In this document: positions 7,267 through 15,884 of the stretch, piece after piece | How positions within the stretch are numbered: the first letter of the stretch is position 1 | Layout: each line of letters begins with the position of its first letter | DNA from: JBGPHT01 sp041484525 | GTDB lineage: Bacteria; Acidobacteriota; Terriglobia; Bryobacterales; Bryobacteraceae | Assembly: GCA_041484525.1 (NCBI GenBank) | Contig: JBGPHT010000159.1 | Span: 1-17,845 of the forward strand | DNA length: 17,845 bases | Reading direction: 5' to 3' | Program-made: the position numbers and the translations under genes | Notes under the pieces: model-generated | What the model saw: only the letters and a program-made list of their open reading frames with translations | Databases searched by the model: none | What the model was told of the DNA's origin: nothing

Positions 7267-9358
7267 ATCCGTCGGAGCCGCCCCCCGAATACCCCTGGGT
7301 GGCGTTGCTCGAGGTAGGCAGGCCGGTGCCGCCATAGCCGACGACGTAAGCCGTGCCGTCCGGTCCCACATCAAGTTTGAGCGGTACGTAAGTGGCGAGG
7401 CCGCCGAAATAGGTCGAGTAGACCAGCGCGCCCAGGCCCGGGACGCCCGGCTTGAATTTCGTCAGGAAAATGTTGACGCCGCCGCCCCAATTCGGTTGCG
7501 GCGCATCCTGCGTGACCGGAAAATCGCCGGAGAGCGTGTAGCCGGTGACGTAGATATTGCTGGCGCTGTCCGTCTTCACGTCGTACCCCACCTCGCCTGA
7601 AGTGCCGCCGAGATAGGTGGAATAGACCAGAAAGCGAGACGGATCGAGCGGATTGACAACCGAGACAAACGCATCGCCATTACCCGAAGGCGTAGGCTGC
7701 ATCGCATCCGCGCTGATCGGAAAATCGGTGGATAGCGTGTAGCCGGTTACCACCAGGTTGCCCTTGGGGTCGAACGCAATGCCGCGCACTTCCTCGAGGT
7801 CAGAGCCGCCGAAGTAGGAGCAGTAGACCAGCGAGTCCGTGCCCGACTTCGTCATGTCCATCACGCCGATGATGATGTCGAAGGCGCCCTGGTTCGTGGT
7901 GCGGTACGGGTAGGAAGCCAGCGCGAAAGTTTGCGAAATGGTGGTGGCGGCGAAGTAGACGAGCCCGTTGGGAGCCACCGCGATGGCGCGCCCGTCGTCG
8001 GCTAGCTCGCCGCCGAGATAAGTGGAATAAGCGAGCGACGAGGAGTTGGTGTCGATCTTCACCAGGAACGTGTCCTGCGGGCCCCACAGCGCGGGCTGGT
8101 AGGCGCTGCCGCTCAGCGGAAAGTCGGTGGATTTGGTGGTGCCGATGACGTAGATGAATCCGTTCTTGTCCACGTCGATGCCTCGCGGCGTGTCGTCGCC
8201 GGTGGCGCCGCCGAGGTATGTGGAATACACCAGGGAGTCGCCGCCCGTGAGCGCCGGATTGATCTTGACCACATATCCATCGATCGTGGTGGCCGCGCCC
8301 GTGGTCTGCACGGCGCTGCCTACCACCGGGAAAGTGGTCGACGTGGTGGTGCCGGCGATGTAGATGTTGTGCGCCGAATCGACCGTGAGGGCATACGGCA
8401 CGTCGAGGCTGGTGCCGCCCAGGTAGCTCATATACTTCAGCGCGTATCCGCCATCGGGCGTGGTATCGATCACGGCGACGAAGGTGTCGGTGAGGCCTTG
8501 GTTGGTGGCAGTGTATGCACCGTCGAGGGTCTGCAGGTCGCCGTTGTTGGTCCACCCGGTGACGTAAAGGCGGCCCTGGTTGTCGATTTTGGCAGCCGTA
8601 ATCTGGTCGGCGCCGCTGCCGCCCATGTATGTGCAATAGGCCAGCACCGGGTCGATCGTCAGCGGGCGCTTGCGGTCGTACGATGCCAGGCGGAGGCCGA
8701 CCTGATTGTGCGCCAGCAGCGTGTAGCCGCCGGCAACTTCGCGGCGCACGCCGTTGGCATCCTGTTGGTAGATGACTGGCTTCTTCTGCACCAGACTGGA
8801 ATCGCCGGAGTGGATTTCCAGGTCGCCCTCAGGCGTGAGGCGCAGCCGGTCGGCGCCCTTAAACTTCAGACGGATGGCGCGCGGGTCGGCGCCCGGCTGG
8901 AGGACGAAATCGTATTCCAACTGATTGCGGTTGGCGTAGTAGACAACGTCCACGCCGGGATAGACCGAACGGTAGCGGATGCGCTCGTAGTTCGCCACGC
9001 CAGTGTGCCATTGGTTGCGGCCTCCCAGGAAATAGTTGGTGCGGATGGGAGCGGGCTCGAGCGGTTCGATGGCGGATGCGTGCTTCGAGCCAGCGAGCGC
9101 GATATCGACGCGGCGCGAATCGGCAAACGAGATCGAGGGCCCTTGACCGGTGAGCAGCAGGGTATACCCGCCGGAGCGTGCCGCGTAGCGGATGGCCGGG
9201 TTCCACTGCCCTTGGTTGGCCTCGAAGCGAAGGGGCAATTGGGAAAGGGCCGCGCTGGCGCGTTTGACTTCCGGATTGGGTGCGGCCGAGAACAGCGTGG
9301 ATGCGGCGCACACGAACATAGTAATGCGAGACAGATGAAGCATAACGGTTTTAAACAC
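7247..9358 (-). CDS. Secreted SBBP-repeat beta-propeller protein
   Basis: The protein has 703 residues. An N-terminal signal peptide (MLHLSRITMFVCAASTLFSAA from the inner ATG at 9343; the frame also has a GTG at 9358) precedes an N-terminal domain opening LPLRFEANQGQW, typical of SBBP proteins. From about residue 238 there are seven repeats of 55-65 residues built on LVYSTYLGG ... GIAVDxxGNIYVTGxTxSxDFP. Examples are LKYMSYLGG, LAYSTYLGG, LVYCSYFGG and LVYSTYFGG. Such repeats form beta-propeller blades, and the protein should act outside the cytoplasm, possibly at the surface. No sorting domain follows the last repeat: the protein ends GSDGFILVVK. The ligand is unknown. No ribosome binding site decides between the two starts. 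The gene is divergent from the rhodanese gene across 76 bases that include two TTTAAA boxes. Confidence 0.9.
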   Translation of the reverse strand: MFKTVMLHLSRITMFVCAASTLFSAAPNPEVKRASAALSQLPLRFEANQGQWNPAIRYAARSGGYTLLLTGQGPSISFADSRRVDIALAGSKHASAIEPLEPAPIRTNYFLGGRNQWHTGVANYERIRYRSVYPGVDVVYYANRNQLEYDFVLQPGADPRAIRLKFKGADRLRLTPEGDLEIHSGDSSLVQKKPVIYQQDANGVRREVAGGYTLLAHNQVGLRLASYDRKRPLTIDPVLAYCTYMGGSGADQITAAKIDNQGRLYVTGWTNNGDLQTLDGAYTATNQGLTDTFVAVIDTTPDGGYALKYMSYLGGTSLDVPYALTVDSAHNIYIAGTTTSTTFPVVGSAVQTTGAATTIDGYVVKINPALTGGDSLVYSTYLGGATGDDTPRGIDVDKNGFIYVIGTTKSTDFPLSGSAYQPALWGPQDTFLVKIDTNSSSLAYSTYLGGELADDGRAIAVAPNGLVYFAATTISQTFALASYPYRTTNQGAFDIIIGVMDMTKSGTDSLVYCSYFGGSDLEEVRGIAFDPKGNLVVTGYTLSTDFPISADAMQPTPSGNGDAFVSVVNPLDPSRFLVYSTYLGGTSGEVGYDVKTDSASNIYVTGYTLSGDFPVTQDAPQPNWGGGVNIFLTKFKPGVPGLGALVYSTYFGGLATYVPLKLDVGPDGTAYVVGYGGTGLPTSSNATQGYSGGGSDGFILVVK

Positions 9359-9434
9359 TATTTAAACATGCGCCGCAACGCCTTTGAACTGGGCCGATTC
9401 GTCACAGGCGAGGCAGGAGCGATACAGTAGTTTC

Positions 9435-9845
9435 ATGAAGACAGCGATGATGGGCCTGATGGCCGCACTGGCGCTGGTGGCGCTGGCCGCCGATATGGCG
9501 TTGGTCGAGCCCCAGGATCTGGTGGCGCAACTGGCATCGAAGCCCGCCGTTTTCCAGGTTGGGCCGAACGTGCTCTACCGCAGCAAACACATACCCGGAG
9601 CCGTGTTCGCTGGTCCTGGCCGCGAAGCCGCGGGGCTGGACTTGTTGAAGGCTGCGGTCGAGAAGATGCCGCGCGATCGTGAAATCGTAATCTATTGCGG
9701 CTGCTGCCCCTGGGACCGGTGTCCGAACGTGAAACCCGCCGCGGAGTTGCTTCGCCAGATGGGATTTACGAAAGCGAAAGTCTTGCACCTCCCCGAGAGC
9801 TTCGCGGCCAACTGGATCGATAAGGGCTTTCCGGTAGAACACTAA
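9435..9845 (+). CDS. Periplasmic rhodanese-like protein with CGCCPW loop
   Basis: The protein has 136 residues. The signal peptide is MKTAMMGLMAALALVALAAD, followed by a single rhodanese domain: VEPQDLVAQL, the HIPGAVFAGPG strand-loop and the active-site loop VIYCGCCPWDRCPNVKPA. Cys88 takes the catalytic position, with Cys90, Cys91 and Cys96 close by. Classical rhodaneses have CxxGxR, so this loop is the cysteine-rich variant and could bind a metal or use disulfide chemistry instead of simple thiosulfate sulfur transfer. The tail FAANWIDKGFPVEH matches the family end, so the gene is complete. It starts with ATG at 9435, with AGGAG lying rather far upstream. It converges with the aldolase gene, 18 bases apart. 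Confidence 0.9.
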   Translation: MKTAMMGLMAALALVALAADMALVEPQDLVAQLASKPAVFQVGPNVLYRSKHIPGAVFAGPGREAAGLDLLKAAVEKMPRDREIVIYCGCCPWDRCPNVKPAAELLRQMGFTKAKVLHLPESFAANWIDKGFPVEH

Positions 9846-9863
9846 TTCGGTGACAGGCGAAAA

Positions 9864-10655
9864 TCAGCGCGCCGCCGAAACTTCGCGCGGAGCCCGCAAC
9901 GCGGCCACCGCTTCCTTCGCCTTCTCGAGCAACAGCGCGTGCTCCGCCGCGGCACCCACGAACCGCATGCCGCGCTCGGCCCACATCCGCGACATGGCGA
10001 CGCCGCGCGTCTGAATGCCGGGCACCACGCCGTGCTTGCGGCACTTCTCGATGAGCGCGTCGATGGTCGAGATCATCAGCGGATTGTCGAACTGGCCGGG
10101 CACCCCCAGCGCGATCGACAGATCCGCCGGTCCGACCATGGCGATATCCACGCCCTTCACCGAGAGCAGTTCGTCGGCGCGCTCCATCGCGGTGCGGGTT
10201 TCGAATTGCACCACCGAGACGATGTTGCGATTGAGGTGCTCGATGATTTCGGGGAACGTGCGGGCCTCGTAGCCGAGCATCGTGGGGTTCACGCCGTAGC
10301 CGCGCTTCCCTAGCGGGGGAAAGCGGAACCAGCTCATAGCTTCCTCGAGAACCCGTGGATCTTCGACGCGCGGCAGGATGATTCCCTGCGCGCCGGCATC
10401 GAGCAGCCGCGCCACCAGCGAGTACAGCAGTTCGCCGACGCGCACGATCGGCGTAATGCCTGAATCGAGTGAAGCCTGGATCATGTCGTGCACGGTTTCC
10501 AGGTCGAACGCACCGTGCTCCATATCGATAAAGACGTAATCGAATCCGGCCGCGGCGAAAGTACGCGCGATCTCCGCCGACCGGTAAGTCTGCAATCCGC
10601 ACCCGAAAACCGTTTCACCCGCAGCCAGACGCTCCCGGGTTCGATTGACTCGCAT
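9864..10655 (-). CDS. HpcH/HpaI-family aldolase (2-keto-3-deoxy sugar acid or 4-hydroxy-2-oxo acid aldolase)
   Basis: This is a class II pyruvate aldolase of 263 residues with a TIM-barrel fold, active in the cytoplasm. It would cleave 4-hydroxy-2-oxo acids to pyruvate and an aldehyde. The key residues of HpaI are present with correct spacing: His47 (IDMEHGAFD), Arg72 (PIVRVGE), metal ligands Glu152 (VVQFETRTA) and Asp178 (VGPADLSIALG). GIILPRVEDP and GYGVNPTMLGYEAR are further family elements. I chose the ATG at 10655 because AAAGGAG precedes it. The frame stays open upstream to 10796 but runs into the divergent gene. TATATT (10684-10689 reversed) may be its -10 box. Whether the substrate is rhamnonate-derived or aromatic-pathway-derived cannot be told, since no pathway neighbours are present. 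Confidence 0.9.
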   Translation of the reverse strand: MRVNRTRERLAAGETVFGCGLQTYRSAEIARTFAAAGFDYVFIDMEHGAFDLETVHDMIQASLDSGITPIVRVGELLYSLVARLLDAGAQGIILPRVEDPRVLEEAMSWFRFPPLGKRGYGVNPTMLGYEARTFPEIIEHLNRNIVSVVQFETRTAMERADELLSVKGVDIAMVGPADLSIALGVPGQFDNPLMISTIDALIEKCRKHGVVPGIQTRGVAMSRMWAERGMRFVGAAAEHALLLEKAKEAVAALRAPREVSAAR

Positions 10656-10707
10656 CAGGTGATGCTCCTTTCCATGACTCTTGAATATAACGTAGGGCGC
10701 GAGCCGG

Positions 10708-13215
10708 ATGCCGAAGGTAAGCAGGGCGCGGCTATCCTTGTTTATCTTGATGGCGGGACGGGCGCACGGGATGCTGGAAACTGCACAAGTCCGCATGACC
10801 AGCCTCCCTGCCTTAGAACAGCCCGCCGTCAGCCTGCCTGCGCGGCGGCGCGGTCTTCCTCTGCCCTTCGTCCTTTATACCATGACCGGATTCACGGGGT
10901 TACTGGCGGAGCAGGGCTTCGAGAAGTACATTGCCCTGCTGGTCGGGGTTACGGCTTCGGCTTCGGCGGTGGTGCTGTTCACGTACTTTCTCGGCTTCGC
11001 GCTGGGCGGAGTGGCGGCAGGCCGATGGCTTAAGAGCGGCCGCACGGCGCGTCCGCTGGTGGTGTACGGCGCGGTCGAACTGCTGGTGGGGGTCTCGTGC
11101 GTCGCGTTCTCCTACTGGTTCCACCCACTAATCGAGACCATGGCGCCGCTGCAGAATCTCCTCGGTCCGGCATGGAAGATGCAGGCGCGATTCCTGTGCG
11201 GCTGCCTCCTCGTGCTGCCGACCGCCGCGCTGATGGGCGCATCGTTTCCGCTGATCGCGCAGGCCATCGACAACCGGGACGGCGACGACACCGGCCGGAA
11301 GCGGTGGTCGCATGTATATTGCGCCAACCTCGCGGGCGCGTGCCTGGCTGCGCTGGCAGCGCCATTTCTCATTCTGCCGATCATCGGCCTGCGCGGCGCC
11401 ATGTGGCTCTGCTTCGGTATCACCACCGCGGTCGCCATACTTGCGGCGGCACTGCCACAGCCGGGTGGTGCGCGCGAGAGCACCGCGGTATCCACGCGCC
11501 AGCCGCTGAGCCGCGAGATCCGGTTATTGCTGGCGGCATCCTTCGCATCGGGCGCGATCTTCTTCGCCCTCGAGGTCATCTGGACGCACTTGATCGCGGT
11601 GGCGATCGGCTGCAGCATCTATGCGTTTTCGTGGATGCTGGCGGCGGTCTTGTTGGGTCTGCTGCTGGGCGCGGTGCAGGTCAACCGGAGTGGGTCGCGC
11701 GGCCGCACGGCTTCGGCTGCGCTGCTCTTCCAGGGCTGCGCTATCCTGATGCTGCTGCAATTCCGGCTGTGGGACCGCGCGCCCGGCGTGTTCAACATCG
11801 TGCCCCCGCCGGCCTTCCAGAACAACTTCTATTTCGCTGAGTGCTTCAAACTTTACGTGACTATGGTGCTGCTGTTGCCGCAAGCCACTGTGCTCGGATT
11901 GATCTATCCGAGACTACTGCGCAGCCCGCAACTCGAAGGCGAGCGGAACTCCTACCTGGCCGGATACCTGAGCGCGGCCAACTCGCTCGGCTGCCTGAGC
12001 GGCGCGCTGCTCGGCATCTTCGTGCTGGTGCCGGGGCTCGGTTCGGAAGTCTCGTTGAAGCTCATCATCGCTGTCCTTGCGGCCTTCTGGCTGCTCTTTC
12101 TGCAGCGCGAGAAGCCGACGCGGATGCGGCTGGCTCGTGCTGCGCTGATCGCGGTGGCCATCGTGGGACTGACGCTGTGGTGGCAGTGGGACTGGGGTGC
12201 GCTCACTTCCGGACGCGGCAATTATTTCGGACAGGCTCCCCGGAAGGCGGCGGCGGATTCGGGCGTCAAGTTTCTCCCCGCGAAATTCATCTTCGAGCAC
12301 GAGGATGCGCAGGGCGGTTTCACCACCGTGGTCGAGCAGACGGCACTGAAGCCGGAAGGCGCGCACACCATTCGCACCCTCTACACCAACGGCAAGTTTC
12401 AGGGCAGCGACGACTCGGTGGTCGGCGAAGGTCTCGCGCAGTTTGGCTTTTCCGCCATTCCGTCTTTGTTCGTTCGGCATTTCGATCGCGCGCTGCTGAT
12501 CGGCCTGGGAACCGGACACAGCGCGACGGCGCTCCGCACCCTGGGATACCGCGAGATCCATGTGGCCGAGTTCTCCCCCGGAATCGTCGAGGCTGCGAAG
12601 GAGCGCTTTTCGCGGCTGAATGAATCCGTGCTCTCGGACCCGCGGGTTCGCCTGCACCTCGAAGACGGCCGCAACGTGCTGCTGACCGATCCGAAAACGC
12701 GCTACGACCTGATCACGATCGAGATCACCAGCGTATGGTTCGCGGGTGCAACCAACCTCTACTCGACGGAGTTCTACGAACTGGCCCGCAAGCGGTTGAA
12801 CCCGGATGGGGTGCTGCAGCAGTGGGTCCAATTGCACCACGTCAGCCCGCGCGAGATCGCGTCCGAGCTGGCCACCGCCGCCGCCGTGTTCCCACATGTC
12901 GGCTTGTGGTATTACGGCTCGCAAGGGATGCTCGTGGCAGCCAACCATCCGCTGGAGTTGCAACGCGATGGCTCGATCGAGCAGCGCTTCCAGGGCGCGG
13001 ACCGGATGACGCCAGAGCACGCGGCGAAGCTGGTGGACGAGCTGTATGGATCGCGCCTCGCGGCCTCGGAGGGAATCGCGCGCCTGATTCACGACACGCG
13101 GCCGACGATCAACACCGACCACAACCGGTGGATCGAGTACTCGACGCCGCGCTATCAATCCAGCAGCTACGACTGGATCACGCACAACATGAAGTTTCTC
13201 GCGCAGTATCGGTAG
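10708..13215 (+). CDS. Fused multi-pass membrane protein / spermidine-synthase-like domain
   Basis: The protein has 835 residues from the first ATG. Inner ATGs at 10750, 10771 and 10795 are possible, and no ribosome binding site decides. Residues of about 50-500 hold around eleven to twelve hydrophobic helices (FTYFLGFALGGVAAGRWL, RFLCGCLLVLPTAALMGASF, LAGYLSAANSLGCLSGALLG). After the last helix, from about 530, comes a spermidine-synthase-like fold: GNYFGQAP, a beta domain (TLYTNGKFQGSDDS), motif I LLIGLGTGHSATALRTLGY, the acidic residue in VAEFSPGIVEAA, and DPRVRLHLEDGRNVL. Where polyamine synthases have the catalytic Asp after YDLI, this protein reads YDLITIEITSVWFAGATNLY, so aminopropyl transfer is unlikely. 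Such fusions are widespread and their real reaction is unknown. It is divergent from the aldolase gene and converges with the Asp-box gene, 7 bases apart. Confidence 0.85.
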   Translation: MPKVSRARLSLFILMAGRAHGMLETAQVRMTSLPALEQPAVSLPARRRGLPLPFVLYTMTGFTGLLAEQGFEKYIALLVGVTASASAVVLFTYFLGFALGGVAAGRWLKSGRTARPLVVYGAVELLVGVSCVAFSYWFHPLIETMAPLQNLLGPAWKMQARFLCGCLLVLPTAALMGASFPLIAQAIDNRDGDDTGRKRWSHVYCANLAGACLAALAAPFLILPIIGLRGAMWLCFGITTAVAILAAALPQPGGARESTAVSTRQPLSREIRLLLAASFASGAIFFALEVIWTHLIAVAIGCSIYAFSWMLAAVLLGLLLGAVQVNRSGSRGRTASAALLFQGCAILMLLQFRLWDRAPGVFNIVPPPAFQNNFYFAECFKLYVTMVLLLPQATVLGLIYPRLLRSPQLEGERNSYLAGYLSAANSLGCLSGALLGIFVLVPGLGSEVSLKLIIAVLAAFWLLFLQREKPTRMRLARAALIAVAIVGLTLWWQWDWGALTSGRGNYFGQAPRKAAADSGVKFLPAKFIFEHEDAQGGFTTVVEQTALKPEGAHTIRTLYTNGKFQGSDDSVVGEGLAQFGFSAIPSLFVRHFDRALLIGLGTGHSATALRTLGYREIHVAEFSPGIVEAAKERFSRLNESVLSDPRVRLHLEDGRNVLLTDPKTRYDLITIEITSVWFAGATNLYSTEFYELARKRLNPDGVLQQWVQLHHVSPREIASELATAAAVFPHVGLWYYGSQGMLVAANHPLELQRDGSIEQRFQGADRMTPEHAAKLVDELYGSRLAASEGIARLIHDTRPTINTDHNRWIEYSTPRYQSSSYDWITHNMKFLAQYR

Positions 13216-13222
13216 TCCTGCG

Positions 13223-15880
13223 CTACTTCCTCGGATCCACCTTGATCGTCAAATTCTGCGTGTACGTCTGGCCGTCGACGGTCAACTTCACTGTGTAGTT
13301 CCCCGGCGGCACCCACTCTCCCTGCGGGCCTGACGGGGTGTCGTGGATGATGGCGGAGATCGGCGGGCCGCCGCGCCCACCCCCACCGGACGGTGTGGCG
13401 TGCAGGTCCCAGACGAAACGGTGCATTCCGGCCGTAGTCGGGAGCGGTTGGAAGGGCCGCAGCCAGTAGGTCGGCACGTTGAGCAGAGGGTCCACGGGCG
13501 CGGACTTATCGTCGCTCGAGAAACGGCGCACCAGCTTGTTCGATGCGTCGAAGACTTCGAGCGTAGCCGGGCCGGCAGCGGCGGACTTCAGATAGTAATA
13601 CAGAATCGCCCCGTCGGGTGGGTTCTTGCCGGCAGGCTCTTCAGGCGGCAGGGGCGTATCGGTGTTGGTATTGCGCGGGAACCTGTAAGTCGCACGTGGA
13701 CCGAACAGGTGCGCATTGGCAGCGGCGATCTCGGGCGTCATCTGGCGCAGCGGTGAAATATCGTCGAGAATCCAGAAGCCGCGGCCGTGCGTCCCCACCA
13801 CGACGTCGTCTTCGTGAACAACCAGGTCGCGGATCGAGGTCGCGGGCATATTCCGGCGCAGCGGCTGCCAATCGTCGCCATCGTTGAATGAAACGTAGAC
13901 GGCTGTCTCTGTTCCCGCGAAAAGCAGGCCCTTGCGCACAGGATCTTCGCGGACAACGTTCACCGGGCCGTCGGGCAGGCCGCGCACCGTCTCTTTCCAC
14001 GTGGCGCCGCCATCGTGCGTGTGGTAGATGTGGGGCTTCAGATCGTCCAGGCGGAGGCTGTTGATGGCGGCGTAGACGGTGTTGTCGTCAAATCGCGACG
14101 CATCCAGTTGCGATACCTTGCTCCACGGCGCGAGGCCGGGCGGCGTGACGTTTTTCCAGTTCTTGCCGCCGTCGCGCGTAACGTGGATGAGGCCGTCGTC
14201 GGTGCCAGCCCAGACCACGCCGGTCGAGAGCTTCGACGGCGCGATGGAGTACACGACACCGCGGCGCGTCGCCTGCTGCTTCGCCGCTGCGCCATAGGAA
14301 GCCACACTCGCCGGAACGTCGTAGGCATCGCGCGAAAGATCGGGACTGATCGACTGCCACGTCCTGGCGCCGTCGATGGTCTTCAGCACCACCTGCGCGC
14401 CTAAGTAGAGGATGTGCGGGTCGACCGTCGAAAAAAGTAACGGCGCGGTGCGCACGTAGCGGTAGTTGCCGCGCGGCGCGACGTGCTCTACCTCGCCCGT
14501 AACGCGGTTCCACTTACTCACCTTGCTGCCATAGACGATGTTCGGATTGAGCGGGTCGGGCGCCACGTATGCGTACTCCTCGGCGCCGACGGGATGCCAG
14601 TCGCGGAAGGTGATAGCGCCGTCGTTGCCGCGGCTGAGTACGCCGGCCGAGCCGCTCTCCTGCTGGCCGCCGTACACCATGTAGGGCACCTGGTTATCGG
14701 TGATCACATGGTAAAACTGCGCCGTCGGCTGGTTGTACCAGGAACTCCACGTAGCGCCGTGATTCACCGTGATGGTAGCTCCCTGGTCGCTCGCCAGCAG
14801 CATGATGTCGGGGTTGATGGGGTTGATCCAGACGGTGTGGTAGTCGTCGCCGCCGGGCGCACCCTTGATCGAAGTGAAGCTCTGGCCGGCGTCGATCGAA
14901 CGATAGGTGGAAGTGTTGGCGACGTAGATCACGTCTTTGTTTTTGGGGTCGACGCGCACACAGGCGAAATCGGAACCGCGGCCATAGATGCGCTGCTCGC
15001 CGTTGGTCTTGCGCCAAGTGGAACCCGCATCATCCGAGCGATAAACGCCTGACGAACTGCCGCGCGCTTCCACCAGTGCGTACATGCGCGCGGAATCGCT
15101 GGGCGCGATGGCGATCCCGATGCGGCCCAGTCCCTGGTCGAAACCCGGCAGCCCGCCGGTGAGCTGGCTCCATGTGGTACCGCCGTCAGTGGATTTGAAC
15201 AGGCCGCTATTCGGCCCGGAAAACGCGCCGTTCTCCCACGGCCCCTGCCGCGCCTGCCAGAGCACGGCGTAGACTGTCCGCGGGTTGCTGGGGTCGAACG
15301 CCAGATCGATCGCGCCCGTGTGCTCATCCTTGTATAGAGCCTTCTGCCAGGTCTCACCGCCGTCCGTGGACCGGTAGACGCCGCGCTCGGCGTTCGGCCC
15401 GTACGGGTGGCCGAGCACCGCCACAAAAACGCGATTGGGATCGCGCGGGTCGACCAGAATGGAGGCGATCTGCTGGCCGTCGCGCAGTCCGAGATGCCGC
15501 CACGTCTTGCCGCCGTCGATCGATTTGTACATGCCGTCGCCGACCGAGAGGTCAGGCCGCTGCAGTCCCTCGCCCGAGCCGGCGTAGAGGATCTTGGGAT
15601 CGGAAGGAGCGATCGCAATCGCGCCGATCGACCCGGTGGGCTGGTCGTCGAAGATGGGATTCCAGGTGTGGCCGAAGTCGTCGGTCTTCCACACGCCGCC
15701 GTTGTTGACTCCGATGTAGAAGACGTTGGGCTGATCGGGGATCCCCGCCGCGCCGACGGTGCGGCCGCCGCGAAACGGACCGATCATGCGCCACTCGAGC
15801 GCTGAGTAGTATTTCGGATCGTAGTTCTGGGCGGATAGAACAGGGAGGAGGGCGGCAACCGCCAGTAGCAATCTACGCAT
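13223..15880 (-). CDS. Secreted VPS10/sortilin-like Asp-box (BNR) repeat protein
   Basis: The protein has 885 residues and starts MRRLLLAVAALLPVLSAQ, a signal peptide. A GGAGG lies 8 bases before the ATG. YYSALEWRMIGPFRGGRTVG is the usual opening of this family. Many Asp-box motifs follow: KTDDFGHTW, KSIDGGKTW, RSTDGGETW, KSTDGGTTW, RSDDAGSTW, RSIDAGQSF, VTRDGGKNW and HTHDGGATW. They imply one or two large beta-propellers. Near residue 660 WILDDISPLRQM marks the end of the propeller part. The C-terminal region (about 700-885) contains a beta-sandwich that ends GNYTVKLTVDGQTYTQNL. The protein is often annotated as glycosyl hydrolase, but I see no catalytic set, so binding or scaffolding is as likely. 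It is second in an operon, 4 bases after the stop of the gene at 15885-16886. Confidence 0.9.
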   Translation of the reverse strand: MRRLLLAVAALLPVLSAQNYDPKYYSALEWRMIGPFRGGRTVGAAGIPDQPNVFYIGVNNGGVWKTDDFGHTWNPIFDDQPTGSIGAIAIAPSDPKILYAGSGEGLQRPDLSVGDGMYKSIDGGKTWRHLGLRDGQQIASILVDPRDPNRVFVAVLGHPYGPNAERGVYRSTDGGETWQKALYKDEHTGAIDLAFDPSNPRTVYAVLWQARQGPWENGAFSGPNSGLFKSTDGGTTWSQLTGGLPGFDQGLGRIGIAIAPSDSARMYALVEARGSSSGVYRSDDAGSTWRKTNGEQRIYGRGSDFACVRVDPKNKDVIYVANTSTYRSIDAGQSFTSIKGAPGGDDYHTVWINPINPDIMLLASDQGATITVNHGATWSSWYNQPTAQFYHVITDNQVPYMVYGGQQESGSAGVLSRGNDGAITFRDWHPVGAEEYAYVAPDPLNPNIVYGSKVSKWNRVTGEVEHVAPRGNYRYVRTAPLLFSTVDPHILYLGAQVVLKTIDGARTWQSISPDLSRDAYDVPASVASYGAAAKQQATRRGVVYSIAPSKLSTGVVWAGTDDGLIHVTRDGGKNWKNVTPPGLAPWSKVSQLDASRFDDNTVYAAINSLRLDDLKPHIYHTHDGGATWKETVRGLPDGPVNVVREDPVRKGLLFAGTETAVYVSFNDGDDWQPLRRNMPATSIRDLVVHEDDVVVGTHGRGFWILDDISPLRQMTPEIAAANAHLFGPRATYRFPRNTNTDTPLPPEEPAGKNPPDGAILYYYLKSAAAGPATLEVFDASNKLVRRFSSDDKSAPVDPLLNVPTYWLRPFQPLPTTAGMHRFVWDLHATPSGGGGRGGPPISAIIHDTPSGPQGEWVPPGNYTVKLTVDGQTYTQNLTIKVDPRK

Positions 15881-15884
15881 CGGT

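Noticed and set aside
7600..8700. Regularly spaced DNA repeats, considered as a tandem repeat or CRISPR-like array
   Set aside because: The spacing of about 180 bases reflects protein repeats of the SBBP propeller. DNA copies are degenerate and there are no spacers.
8369..9430. 353-codon plus-strand frame opposite the SBBP gene
   Set aside because: It is antisense to a repeat protein with unmistakable family repeats, is compositionally odd and has no motif. It is a GC-rich shadow frame.
10663..10698. Promoter for the membrane fusion gene (TATAAC at 10686-10691)
   Set aside because: The -10 box is fair, but no -35 box is found at normal spacing and the same AT-rich patch may serve the divergent aldolase, so I list no separate feature.
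11914..13185. 423-codon minus-strand frame inside the membrane/spermidine-synthase-like gene
   Set aside because: The plus-strand frame has transmembrane helices and SAM motifs. The minus frame is Arg/Gln-rich shadow sequence.
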